From an uncultured Opitutales bacterium (lineage in GTDB: Bacteria > Verrucomicrobiota > Verrucomicrobiia > Opitutales > Intestinicryptomonadaceae): DNA of 64,000 bases. The position numbers and the translations under genes are program-made. Each line of letters begins with the position of its first letter. Positions within the stretch are counted from its first letter, which is position 1. The DNA lies in the NCBI GenBank assembly GCA_944389195.1, contig CALXLM010000011.1, positions 1-64,000 on the forward strand, given 5' to 3'. Positions 1 through 8,219 of this stretch are shown one piece after another. The notes under the pieces are model-generated. The model worked only from the letters and a program-made list of their open reading frames with translations, had not been told where the DNA came from and did not search any database.

Positions 1-834
1 CGGATTTACCGCATATCTGCAAGCACGGTTGAGCGGGCAATCCACAGTAGGTACGAGCAAAAGCTCAAAGAGCAAATCAACTATCCTTGTCCTGAAATTA
101 TAGGGATAGACGAGCACACAATCCACAAGGGTTACAAGTTTGCGACTACGATAGCCGACTTATCGCACCACAGGATATACGATGTAATTAAGGGCAAGAA
201 ACATAGCGATATAGAAGGCACGCTAATGTCGTACAAAGGGAGGGAAAAAGTAAAGGTCGTCTGCATGGATTTATCGAGCGGATATCGAAGTATCGTAAGG
301 AGATGTTTTCCGAGGGCGAAGATAGTAGCGGATAGGTTTCATGTGATACGATTAGTGCTCCACCACTTTATGGAATTTTGCAAGAGTGCGCAGGAAGAAG
401 TGAAGTGGAACAGAAAAATTACTTATCCTTTACGGAAAAGGAAAGAAATGCTAAAGCCGCAAGATAAAGAGCGACTTAAAAGCTTTTTTAAGGAAAGTCC
501 GGCAATCGAGCTAACATACGAATTTAAGGAGAAGTTATGCGAATTGCTAAATAAAAGAAGCCAAACGGTAAAGCAATGCAGGGACAACATAAAGAAGTTA
601 AAGGAAATGGTGAAGACAATGAGATACGAAGCGCCGACAGAGTTTGGGAAATTGGCGGAAACGATAAGCGAATGGTTTGCGCCAATAATCAGGATGTGGA
701 GATTTACGAAAAATAACGGAATTACCGAGGGTTTCCACAGCAAGATGAAGCTAATCCAACGTATGGCTTACGGCTATAAAAACTTTGAAAATTATAGATT
801 GAGGGTCATTGTCCAATGCGGCGTCTTCCATTAA
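1..834 (+). CDS. ISL3-family transposase, 5' end cut by window
   Basis: This is the C-terminal 277 residues of a DDE transposase; the reading frame is open from base 1, so the start lies outside the window. It moves the insertion sequence by cut and paste. The DDE triad is visible: the first Asp in GIDEHTIHKG (near base 106), the second in CMDLSSGYRS followed by ADRFHV (near bases 262-340), and the Glu in ITEGFHSKMKLIQRMAYGY (near base 721). That last block is typical of ISL3-family enzymes. The protein is Lys-rich and its codons are more AT-rich than those of the downstream genes, as expected for a mobile element. The frame shows no internal stop, so the visible part looks intact. Neighbouring tRNA-Asn lies on the other strand. 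Confidence 0.9.
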   Translation, partial: RIYRISASTVERAIHSRYEQKLKEQINYPCPEIIGIDEHTIHKGYKFATTIADLSHHRIYDVIKGKKHSDIEGTLMSYKGREKVKVVCMDLSSGYRSIVRRCFPRAKIVADRFHVIRLVLHHFMEFCKSAQEEVKWNRKITYPLRKRKEMLKPQDKERLKSFFKESPAIELTYEFKEKLCELLNKRSQTVKQCRDNIKKLKEMVKTMRYEAPTEFGKLAETISEWFAPIIRMWRFTKNNGITEGFHSKMKLIQRMAYGYKNFENYRLRVIVQCGVFH

Positions 835-867
835 CTCCCACTGACTTCGGTGTTGACCCAAAATAAA
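834..867 (+). mobile_element. Probable right end of the ISL3 element with candidate 8-bp target duplication
   Basis: Directly after the transposase stop comes a stretch (834-859) ending in GTTGACCC. Read from the outside it begins GGGTCAACACC, similar in style to ISL3-family terminal repeats. The next eight bases (860-867, AAAATAAA) are a candidate target-site duplication, since ISL3 elements make 8-bp duplications. The left end is outside the window, so neither the inverted repeat nor the duplication can be paired here. Confidence 0.5.
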
Positions 868-888
868 GGCTTTCCGAGTGGAAAGCCT
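867..888 (-). terminator. Intrinsic terminator of tRNA-Asn
   Basis: A perfect 9-bp stem (AGGCTTTCC / GGAAAGCCT) with a 4-base loop lies just downstream of the tRNA on the minus strand. It is followed by TTTATTTT, which is also the candidate IS target duplication. Confidence 0.85.
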
Positions 889-899
889 CTACTTTAAAG

Positions 900-974
<75 letters not shown>

Positions 975-1108
975 TTAACCGAATAAATTAGATTGGAAAG
1001 TTTGCCGGTTTTTAAAGCTATGTCAACACCTTTTTGCATAATCGTTCTTTTGCGACGCGGCTTGCGTCCGCGCGCAAGTTTGACAGGACTGAGCGATATG
1101 GGAAAGAA

Positions 1109-1795
1109 TTATTTTACAAGAACGCTTACAAGCCGCGCCATGTCTTTGGAATATTCTATTTTTGCCGGCATTATATCGTGGGCGAATTTTAATAGCTTTA
1201 AGGCTAAACTTGGCGATTTTACAATGGCTGCGAGCGTCTTAAGAGGTGATATTTCAAGCTCGCCGCTGCATTCGTTTATTGACGACTGCATGAAGGAAAG
1301 CGGAATGTTCGATTCAAGAGAATCGCTTATCCAGCGGAAGTGCCCGAATTCGGCGCCGCTTTCTTCTATCGCACGTCTGAAAAAGTCCGACTCCATTTCC
1401 ACACCGTCGTATCCGTTTTTGCCGAAAGACAGTTTTTGAGAGGTGTCGGCAAGTTTGTCGACAGATTTTATTTTTGCGCTTTTTCCACCTAATTTTAATG
1501 CAAGATCTTTCAATTCGGGTGACGATGTTTCGAAAATAAAGTCGCCGTTTTTGAGCTCCCTTTTGCAGGCTCCGCAAAATCCCGAAAGCAGAACAATATC
1601 GGGCATTATTTCTTTTATTGACGATGCCACGCGCTCCGCCGAAGTTTTGCAGCCGATTCCCGATACGACGACTGATACCTTGCCGTTTCCCGATTTTGCG
1701 GTGTTCCCGACCTTCGGTCGCATTTTGCAACCCACTCCTTTAAATGCCGGAAGCGCCTCGAATATAGTCGGGGATATGATAAGATATTTTTTCAT
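1109..1795 (-). CDS. hpnG: Hopanoid-associated nucleoside phosphorylase-like protein
   Basis: A 228-residue protein of the purine nucleoside phosphorylase / MTA-SAH nucleosidase fold. Visible blocks are the N-terminal strand ending in VVVSGIGCKTSAERV (about 45-60), LLSGFCGACKRELKNGD (about 69-85) and GVEMESDFF (about 130-138), which corresponds to the ribose-binding E-M-E motif of the superfamily. In hopanoid producers HpnG removes adenine from adenosylhopane to give ribosylhopane. The assignment here rests mainly on position: the start lies 3 bases after the stop of the fused hpnD-hpnE gene. No squalene-hopene cyclase or HpnH is in the window, so a more general nucleosidase role remains possible. 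Confidence 0.7.
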   Translation of the reverse strand: MKKYLIISPTIFEALPAFKGVGCKMRPKVGNTAKSGNGKVSVVVSGIGCKTSAERVASSIKEIMPDIVLLSGFCGACKRELKNGDFIFETSSPELKDLALKLGGKSAKIKSVDKLADTSQKLSFGKNGYDGVEMESDFFRRAIEESGAEFGHFRWISDSLESNIPLSFMQSSINECSGELEISPLKTLAAIVKSPSLALKLLKFAHDIMPAKIEYSKDMARLVSVLVK

Positions 1796-1798
1796 CTC

Positions 1799-3949
1799 TT
1801 ATATCCGGAAATCTTTAGAACTTTTTGCCGCTGATTCCATAGTGCACGGCAAGTCTGTTTGAATCCAATCTCCGCATATTGCCATGTTCGAAAATTCGCC
1901 AAGTTCGGGCTGTTTGGGGCGCGCAGCCTCGCTTTCGGGATCTGCCGAAATTGTGGCTTCCGCAAATGTGGCGGGGAGAATGCCGGATATTTCGACTTCG
2001 CCGAAGAATTTTTCGAGCTCATTTTTTAGCAGTTTTTCCGCTTCGGCTTTCGACATTGTAGATTCGCTTGCGCTTATTGTTATTCCGTAAATGCGCGTTT
2101 CGCCCTGTGCGGCGTTCGGGGTTTTGTCAAATATCCAATGAAGCGGGGATCCTATTAGGCACGCGTAATTCCCGTCGATTAATTTTTTGTTTGTGGAAAA
2201 GTAAATGTTTGACACTCCGGAAACGGAAATGTTTGAAATGCGCCCTTTGATTTTTGAAGTGTCGGGAAGAAGCTTTTTAAACGCCGAAAGATTTAGGGAA
2301 CTGGCGAGAAATTCGCAGGCGGCATGTTCGCATTTGTCAGTGGATATGCCGGTTGCGCAGTTTCCTTCAAAATGTATTTCCGAGACCCTTTCGCCCAAAT
2401 GAATTCCGGCTCCGACGCCCTTAAGATATGTTATCGCCGGGGCGAGCGCGTCGGCAATCGGCTTTTGCGGAAGGTAAAGCGCGCCGCTGTCTCCGCGCCC
2501 GAGCAGCGATTTTTTTGCGGTTTTTAACATTAAGCGGGCTTCGGCCCTTGACAGGGGCGTGTTGAGCGCCGAAACGCAAAACGGCTCCCAAAAATTTTCG
2601 ATGCAGCGCTTGCATATCCCCTTTCGAAGCAGGAAGTCGAGGGCCGTTTCGCCGTCTTTAGCCTTTACTATGCCAAATTTTAGGGATAGAAGCAGCGGCA
2701 ACATTCCGAGGGTTCCGTCCAACTTAAGATAATTCAGGAATGAGAATATTTTCGATAAGACGCCTGCGCTTTTGCCCGGAAGGGATACCGTGGCCTTTTC
2801 CCCATTTCCGAAAATAAAGTCCATGCGTTCTACGGGCTTGAAAAATTCTTCCGAATTTGTGCCGATTTGCCCGAGCATGGCAAAGAAGTTTTTATAACAC
2901 CCCATTGCGGCGTGCGTGCCGTTGTCGAGCCGAATGCCGTTCCATTCTATCGCCGCGCACCTGCCCCCTATGCGGCTTGAAGCTTCGTACAAAGAAACGT
3001 CAAACCCCTCCGCCGCCAGTCTTAGGGCGGCTCCTATTCCGGCGACTCCGGCGCCCAAAACGATGGCCCTTCCGCTTTTTTTGCCGGGCGGCTCGGGCTG
3101 CTTGGATCTGCAAATGGCCCCGAGCGCGAGGGCTATTTTTTTCGGCTTTGAAATTTTTACCGGGCTCTCCGTTATTAAGAAGCCGCTTTTTTTAATTGAT
3201 TCGAGTATTTCTTCGTAAATAGCCCACATAATAAGCGCGGGCGCCATCGAACGTTTGTCTTCGGGTTGGAGAAGCCTGCGGGATTTGTTGAAGAAATGTT
3301 TTGCGCGGAAATACATGAAGGCGAAAAGCCTTCTGCACTTCGCGGAATGCGGGCTTTCAAGAAGGTCGCGGCGCGATACGCCGAAGGCTTTCAGCTCGGC
3401 AGACGGGATATATACGCGGCCGTGCGACTTTATGTCGTCAACGACATCCCTGAGTATGTTCGTAAATTGCAGCGCATATCCGAGCGCCTCCGCAAAATCC
3501 TTTGTGCGCTCGTTTTTAAATCCGAAAACGTAGATGGACGCAAGCCCCACGGCCGAAGCCACGCCGTAGCAGTATTTGCGTATGTCTTCAAAAGTTTCGA
3601 AAGGTTCGCCCGTGGTGTCGCGCATTACGCCTTCGATGATGTCGAGCATGTATTGCTGCGGGATTTTTCTGCGCCGCACAAGCGAGCGCATTTCCTCCCC
3701 GAGGTCGGAAAGCGGCCTTTCAGAATCATAGGCGTCTGTTATTTCGGCTTTCCAACGCTCGAGCTCTGCGCGTTTTTCGGACTCTGGTATGCCGTCGGCG
3801 TCGGCGATGTCGTCCATCAGGCGGCAGAAGGCATAAAGCGATTCCATGTCTTTTGCCCTGTCTTTTTCCATGCAGAAAAACGCGAACGCCAAATTCGATT
3901 TTTTCCGTTCGCGCGCGTGGTATGAGCTTTTTGAATTTTCGGCTTCCAT
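1799..3949 (-). CDS. hpnDE: Fused presqualene diphosphate synthase / hydroxysqualene dehydroxylase (HpnD-HpnE)
   Basis: A 716-residue protein joining two enzymes of the HpnCDE squalene pathway. Residues 1 to about 275 are an HpnD-type prenyl synthase with the Asp-rich motif DDIAD (46-50) and the second motif RDVVDD (167-172); it condenses two farnesyl diphosphates to presqualene diphosphate. After a Lys/Pro-rich linker (about 282-292), residues 294-716 are an HpnE-type FAD amine-oxidase-fold enzyme with the dinucleotide motif VLGAGVAGIGAAL (297-309), GGRC (328-331), and a C-terminal ICGDWIQT FAD block; it reduces hydroxysqualene to squalene. The ATG at 3949 shares one base with the hpnC stop (TAATG), which fixes the start. 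A longer open frame runs upstream but overlaps hpnC and is not credible. These are usually two separate genes. Confidence 0.92.
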   Translation of the reverse strand: MEAENSKSSYHARERKKSNLAFAFFCMEKDRAKDMESLYAFCRLMDDIADADGIPESEKRAELERWKAEITDAYDSERPLSDLGEEMRSLVRRRKIPQQYMLDIIEGVMRDTTGEPFETFEDIRKYCYGVASAVGLASIYVFGFKNERTKDFAEALGYALQFTNILRDVVDDIKSHGRVYIPSAELKAFGVSRRDLLESPHSAKCRRLFAFMYFRAKHFFNKSRRLLQPEDKRSMAPALIMWAIYEEILESIKKSGFLITESPVKISKPKKIALALGAICRSKQPEPPGKKSGRAIVLGAGVAGIGAALRLAAEGFDVSLYEASSRIGGRCAAIEWNGIRLDNGTHAAMGCYKNFFAMLGQIGTNSEEFFKPVERMDFIFGNGEKATVSLPGKSAGVLSKIFSFLNYLKLDGTLGMLPLLLSLKFGIVKAKDGETALDFLLRKGICKRCIENFWEPFCVSALNTPLSRAEARLMLKTAKKSLLGRGDSGALYLPQKPIADALAPAITYLKGVGAGIHLGERVSEIHFEGNCATGISTDKCEHAACEFLASSLNLSAFKKLLPDTSKIKGRISNISVSGVSNIYFSTNKKLIDGNYACLIGSPLHWIFDKTPNAAQGETRIYGITISASESTMSKAEAEKLLKNELEKFFGEVEISGILPATFAEATISADPESEAARPKQPELGEFSNMAICGDWIQTDLPCTMESAAKSSKDFRI

Positions 3950-4815
3950 TATTGCGCCAGGGCTGAAAACAACAGTTTGATTTTGTCTATAAATCCGAGT
4001 GACGGCCGTTTTGAAAGGGTGTCGTAATTTTGCGAGGCTATTTTTTTGAGTATGCTTCTGCCTCCAGCTACGGTTATTTTTATTTCGAGTTTCAGCGGAA
4101 AGGGAAGGCTTCTTATCAGCCTCTCCCCGGACGCGAACATCTGTTCGGTGCGTTCGCATTCAAATTTAACAATTTCCCTGACACGCTCCGTAGCGGATTT
4201 CCCCATCAATTCGGCTTCGTCGGCGCCGCGCCAGTCCGATTGGGGAACGTATATCCTGTTTTTCCCCCTGTCAATGCCCATATCCTGCCAAAAGTTTGCC
4301 AGTTGGAGGGCCGAACATATGTCGTCCGAATATTGAAAAAGCTTTTCGTCGCGCATGCCGTGGAGAATCAGCACAAGCCTTCCAACCGGATTTGCGCTGC
4401 GCCTGCAATAGTCCAAAAGCTCCGGGAAGTCTGAGTACCTCTTTTTTGAAACGTCCTGTTCGAAGGCGCTTAGCAGGTCGAGCAGCAGCCCTTTGGGAAT
4501 GTCGAATTTTCTTACGGTGTCGTTTACCGCTTCGAAAATCCATCTCCAATTTTTTTCCATTCTGCCGGGGTCGTCGATATCAAGCTGCTCCCCGAATCTC
4601 TTTAATTCGGAGATTCTCGACGGCGCGTCGGCGGCGACGGTATCGTGGTTTTCGTCGGCGATGTCGTCTGCGGTGCGCGCAAAGGCGTATATCGCGGCGA
4701 CATGCTTGCGGATTTTCTTCGGCACCATTTTTGCGACGGGGAAATTCTCGTAATGCGAATCGGCAAGCGATACGCATTTGCGATACGCGCCATCTAAGTT
4801 CGGGAACTCTGACAT
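3949..4815 (-). CDS. hpnC: Hydroxysqualene synthase HpnC
   Basis: A 288-residue squalene/phytoene synthase-family enzyme. The first Asp-rich motif is ARTADDIADE (about 46-55) and the second is NFWQDMGID (about 175-183), both needed to hold the Mg-diphosphate. In the HpnCDE route it converts presqualene diphosphate to hydroxysqualene. It is translationally coupled to the HpnDE fusion (TAATG). The upstream gene tsaD ends 46 bases before it, so it may be carried on the thiD-radC-tsaD transcript or have its own weak promoter. Its pairing with HpnD and HpnE makes HpnC more likely than a stand-alone squalene synthase. Confidence 0.9.
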   Translation of the reverse strand: MSEFPNLDGAYRKCVSLADSHYENFPVAKMVPKKIRKHVAAIYAFARTADDIADENHDTVAADAPSRISELKRFGEQLDIDDPGRMEKNWRWIFEAVNDTVRKFDIPKGLLLDLLSAFEQDVSKKRYSDFPELLDYCRRSANPVGRLVLILHGMRDEKLFQYSDDICSALQLANFWQDMGIDRGKNRIYVPQSDWRGADEAELMGKSATERVREIVKFECERTEQMFASGERLIRSLPFPLKLEIKITVAGGRSILKKIASQNYDTLSKRPSLGFIDKIKLLFSALAQ

Positions 4816-4861
4816 TGTCTTGAATATAGAAGACTTTTTCGAAGCGTGTCGAGAAAAATGG

Positions 4862-5902
4862 CTATGCCATTTCGCGGGCAGAGTCTATTTTTAAAGCTTC
4901 TCCGGTTCGTCCGTACAGCGAAGACGGATCGAAAAATGCCGAAAATGCAATCATTGCGGCATTGTCGCCCCTGTACTCTCTGGGGGCCACAAGAAATTCC
5001 GCTCCGCGGGCCTTTGCCGTATTTTCGAAAACCGATACGACCGCGCCATTGTTTGACACGCCGCCGGACAAGCCTATGCTGGCGTAGCGCTTGCGTTTTG
5101 CGAAAAAATCGGTTCTTCTGCGCAGCTGTTCCGCTACGGCGAACTGGTAGCTTGCGCATATATCGGGCATTCGGGCCTCCAATTCCCCTTCGGGAAGCTT
5201 TTGAATAAAATAGCGCAGGCTCGTTTTTAGTCCGGAAAAGCTGAAATTGGGGTCTTCGTCTATTTTTCTGTTTTGCCCGTATGGAAACAGGTTTTTGTCT
5301 ATTTTGCCCCCCATTGCGGCCTTCTCAAGCAGGGGTGCGCCGGGATAGGGCATGCCCAGCATTTTGGCTCCCTTGTCGAGCGCTTCCCCCGCCGCGTCGT
5401 CAACGGTTTCGGCTATGACACGCACTTTTTTTTCGCGGTCGATTTCAAATAAGACGGTATTGCCCCCCGATACCGCAAGCCCGAGGTGCGGCAGCAGATC
5501 GAGGAGATTTTTATCGAAGTTTTTGGGCTCCGCCGCGTGTACGGGTATAAATGGCGAATATGCGTGTCCGCGCAAGTGGTTCGCGCCAAAGAGGGGGACT
5601 TTTAAAAAAGCAGAAGCGGCTTCGGCGCAGGCCACCCCTATCGCCAGGCAGTTTGGAAGCCCCGGCCCTGATGTCACTACCACCATATCGATATTTTTGA
5701 AATGCTCCGATTTTGAAATCTTTGACATCAGGGCGGGAAGTTTCTTCAAGTGTTCAGAACTCGCCAAATCGGGGACGACCCCCCCGTAGAGCGCGTGTAA
5801 ATCTATTTGGGAGTGTATGAGGTTTTCCAAAACTCCCGCTTCACTGTCGAACAGCGCGATCGACGATTCGTCGCATGAACTTTCCAGCGCCAGTATTCTC
5901 AC
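4862..5902 (-). CDS. tsaD: tRNA N6-adenosine threonylcarbamoyltransferase TsaD
   Basis: A 346-residue Kae1/TsaD protein, of normal family length. It transfers the threonylcarbamoyl group to A37 of ANN-decoding tRNAs in the cytoplasm, together with TsaB and TsaE. The N-terminus ALESSCDES is the family signature, and the metal-binding HxxxH is H109-LRG-H113. Further conserved blocks are TSGPGLPNCLAIGV (about 77-90), AVSGGNT and SFSGLKT. The start is a GTG that overlaps the radC stop (GTGA), so initiation is probably coupled. It belongs to the thiD-radC-tsaD run. Confidence 0.96.
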   Translation of the reverse strand: MRILALESSCDESSIALFDSEAGVLENLIHSQIDLHALYGGVVPDLASSEHLKKLPALMSKISKSEHFKNIDMVVVTSGPGLPNCLAIGVACAEAASAFLKVPLFGANHLRGHAYSPFIPVHAAEPKNFDKNLLDLLPHLGLAVSGGNTVLFEIDREKKVRVIAETVDDAAGEALDKGAKMLGMPYPGAPLLEKAAMGGKIDKNLFPYGQNRKIDEDPNFSFSGLKTSLRYFIQKLPEGELEARMPDICASYQFAVAEQLRRRTDFFAKRKRYASIGLSGGVSNNGAVVSVFENTAKARGAEFLVAPREYRGDNAAMIAFSAFFDPSSLYGRTGEALKIDSAREMA

Positions 5903-6696
5903 TGAGCCGCCCTTTCACTTGCCCTTTCCGCATAAGGTTTTCCGGTTGTGCGAATACGGCCTTCAAGCAGCGATTCGTCGTAAAGGCAGTCGAAATGTCC
6001 GTCTCTTCTAAACGAAAAACACGCCTTTTTACCCACTATTATATGCTCTATAAGGCTTATGTGTATGGGTCTGCACGCGTCCGAAAGGCGTCGGGTAAGG
6101 CGTATGTCTTCGAACGAAGGCGTCGGATCGCCGCTTGGATGGTTGTGGGCTATCGCGATGCTTGCGGCGCCGCGCTTTATCGCCGTTTCTATTATTTTTC
6201 TCGCGTCGACGTTTGCAGACGTCACGCTTCCCTCGAAAAGGCGCAGAGAACCGTTAGGGATTATTCTCAATTTGGCGTCGAAACAGACCATTTCCAGAAC
6301 TTCAAAGGGCTCAGAGGCGATTTTCGACTTAAAGTACTTTATGAGTTTTGCTATTGTTCCTATTTCGTCGGACGGCGTTTCAAGCTCGTTTGCGTGGTAT
6401 ATAGATATTAGGTCCTTTAAGAGAGACAACCCTATTGCGGCCGATTCTCCGACACCTTTGATTTTTTGAAGCTCGTCTCTCGGGGCGTCGAGTATCCCGC
6501 GCACGTTTTTAAATTTTTGAATGAGCGCCTTTGCCGCCGGTTTAACATCTACGCGCGGTATGAGGAAAGTGAGGAGAAGTTCCACCTGCTCGTAGTCGGC
6601 CAAAGAGGAAATGCCCCCCGTTTTGTATTTGAAACGGAGGCGTTCCCTGTGACCTTCGCGCAAATGGGCGTAATCGTATTTTTCGGCTCTATTCAT
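5899..6696 (-). CDS. radC: RadC/UPF0758 JAB-domain protein
   Basis: A 265-residue RadC-family protein. It has an N-terminal helix-hairpin-helix-like region (about 40-95, including IKGVGESAA) and a C-terminal JAB/MPN metalloprotease-like domain with the complete motif H184-N-H186-PSGDPTPSFED197. The family's cellular role is unsettled; the historical link to DNA repair is weak and the JAB domain suggests a Zn-dependent hydrolase. The ATG overlaps the thiD stop (ATGA) and its own stop overlaps the tsaD GTG, placing it inside a coupled three-gene run. Confidence 0.92.
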   Translation of the reverse strand: MNRAEKYDYAHLREGHRERLRFKYKTGGISSLADYEQVELLLTFLIPRVDVKPAAKALIQKFKNVRGILDAPRDELQKIKGVGESAAIGLSLLKDLISIYHANELETPSDEIGTIAKLIKYFKSKIASEPFEVLEMVCFDAKLRIIPNGSLRLFEGSVTSANVDARKIIETAIKRGAASIAIAHNHPSGDPTPSFEDIRLTRRLSDACRPIHISLIEHIIVGKKACFSFRRDGHFDCLYDESLLEGRIRTTGKPYAERASERAAQ

Positions 6697-7496
6697 AACA
6701 TAGGGAAGTGGTTTATAAAACTTCCGCCCGATGTTTCAAGAGGATTCTTCATGCAGGATACAATGTAGGCTTGCGCCGTTCGGCATGCGTCCGGCAAGTC
6801 CATTCCCTTTGCCAGATTTGCCGTTATTGAGGCGCTTAGGGTGCATCCGCTTCCGTGGGTGTTTACACCGTGTACGCGCTTCGATTTTATTTCCGAAATT
6901 TTTCCGCTTCTTTCGGCGAGGACGTCTGTTATTTCGTCGCCGCGAAGGTGTCCGCCCTTGAGCAGTACGGAAACGCCGAATTTGCGGCTTAATTCTGCGG
7001 CCGCCGCGGATATGTCCGCAATTTCGCTTTTGCCCATCAATGCCGCTCCCTCGTCGAGATTCGGCGTTATAAGCGCGGCCGAGGGCATGAGTTTTTCGGT
7101 GAGCGCTGCTACGGCGTCCGCCTTGAGAAGCCGCGCTCCGCTCGTCGATATCATAACCGGATCGACAACAAGCGCTATATGCGGCCTGCGCGCGAAAAAG
7201 TCGGCGACACATTCGACGATTTCGGCGGTGAAGAGCATTCCAGTTTTTGCAGCATTCGGCTTGTAATAGGCGCATACGGTTTCCATTTGGGCGTAGAGAA
7301 TACCGACGTCGGTTGCCTCCGCCGCTTTAACAATGTCCGGATTTTGCGCCGTAAGGGCTGTTATTGCCGTACAACCGTGTATTCCATGCGCGGCGAACGT
7401 CAGCAGATCTGCCTGAACGCCCGCTCCGCCTCCGGAGTCGCTTCCAGCCACGCTCATGGCGCACGGAACCGTTTTTTTCCCGTTTTCGTTAAGCAT
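6693..7496 (-). CDS. thiD: Hydroxymethylpyrimidine/phosphomethylpyrimidine kinase ThiD
   Basis: A 267-residue ribokinase-fold kinase, normal length for ThiD. It phosphorylates HMP and HMP-phosphate with ATP in thiamine biosynthesis. The N-terminal block SVAGSDSGGGAGVQADL (about 15-31) is the ThiD substrate site, VVDPVMIST lies mid-protein, and VHGVNTHGSGCTLSASI (about 218-234) carries the anion hole and catalytic Asp/Gly region; the usual GTGCT is here GSGCT. No other thi gene is nearby. The 5' region has no recognisable TPP riboswitch core. It heads the minus-strand run through radC and tsaD. Confidence 0.95.
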   Translation of the reverse strand: MLNENGKKTVPCAMSVAGSDSGGGAGVQADLLTFAAHGIHGCTAITALTAQNPDIVKAAEATDVGILYAQMETVCAYYKPNAAKTGMLFTAEIVECVADFFARRPHIALVVDPVMISTSGARLLKADAVAALTEKLMPSAALITPNLDEGAALMGKSEIADISAAAAELSRKFGVSVLLKGGHLRGDEITDVLAERSGKISEIKSKRVHGVNTHGSGCTLSASITANLAKGMDLPDACRTAQAYIVSCMKNPLETSGGSFINHFPML

Positions 7497-7529
7497 ATTC
7501 GTTAGAATACTGCACTTTTTTATAAATTA

Positions 7530-7637
7530 TTCAAGACAGCTTTAAGGGCGCTTGCGCCTTGTCATGCCCGCCAGATACGACGAGCAGTTTTGGCTCTTAT
7601 GCCGCCGGATATGGTAAGGCTTTAAGAATGTCTTGAA
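7530..7637. repeat. Spaced inverted repeat in the thiD / holin-like intergenic region
   Basis: TTCAAGACA (7530-7538) and TGTCTTGAA (7629-7637) are perfect 9-base complements about 90 bases apart. Between them is a small GC hairpin (GGCGC TT GCGCC, 7547-7558), and GCTTTAAG occurs next to both arms. No protein is encoded here. It could fold as a transcript or hold regulatory sites for the two divergent genes. Confidence 0.35.
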
Positions 7638-7730
7638 ATGGGCGGCGAATTGTACAATTATAATGCCGGATCTTTGAGGTATCAGTGTTGGAATTTCGGG
7701 GATCCCTTAAAACAGAATGAAAGACGACTT

Positions 7731-8219
7731 ATGCTGGAAAACCAAAACGACAATCAGGCGCGCCAGTTCTCTACCGTAAGAATCACCAGACGGATAGAGC
7801 TCGACTTTTGGCGCACGTGCATTCTAAATGCGGCGGGACTGTCTTTGGCATGGCTGACGACCCCGTCTATCCAGTTCAACAATATCGTGTCGTTTGCGAT
7901 GCTTGTGGTTCTAATATGGTTTTTGAACTGGATTCTCAAGCCGATACTCGTGCTCTTCGCACTTCCTTTCATAATTTTCACGATAGGGGTGGGCATGCTT
8001 TTTATAAACGCCCTCATAATATATTTTGCGGCGCGCCTGATTCCGGGCGACGACATAATTGTGGGGTCGTATTGGGCGGCGCTTTGGGCGTCGTTTTTGG
8101 TGTCTGTATTGTCATGGGGGTTGGCGTTGGCCAGAAGCGAACGCATAGGGGTTAGGACTTTCGCGCAAACGAAAAAAGATAAGAACGATTCCGATAACGA
8201 CGATGTCATTGATATTTGA
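7731..8219 (+). CDS. Phage-holin-family-IV-like small membrane protein
   Basis: A 162-residue protein when started at the ATG at 7731; an in-frame ATG at 7638 would add 31 residues that overlap the intergenic inverted repeat and look unlike the family. It has an acidic/polar N-terminus, then about four hydrophobic segments (an LSLAWL segment, a long VSFAMLVVLIWFLNWILKP segment, an FIIFTIGVGMLFINALIIYF segment and WAALWASFLVSVLSWGLAL), then a charged tail rich in Lys and Asp. The layout and the LNWILKPIL block match the PF04020 membrane family, whose chromosomal members have no established function. Nothing else phage-like is nearby. Its stop abuts the ATG of the next gene. Confidence 0.7.
   Translation: MLENQNDNQARQFSTVRITRRIELDFWRTCILNAAGLSLAWLTTPSIQFNNIVSFAMLVVLIWFLNWILKPILVLFALPFIIFTIGVGMLFINALIIYFAARLIPGDDIIVGSYWAALWASFLVSVLSWGLALARSERIGVRTFAQTKKDKNDSDNDDVIDI

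Noticed and set aside
490-503. Short string resembling the RNase P RNA block GGAAAGTCCGG
   Set aside because: It lies inside the transposase coding sequence and no other part of RNase P RNA is present.
3950-4159. 70-residue N-terminal extension of the HpnD-HpnE protein
   Set aside because: It lies entirely within hpnC in another frame, is not family-like, and the TAATG junction gives a natural start.
7497-7730. TPP riboswitch upstream of thiD
   Set aside because: No CTGAGA-type core or expected paired arms are present on the thiD strand.
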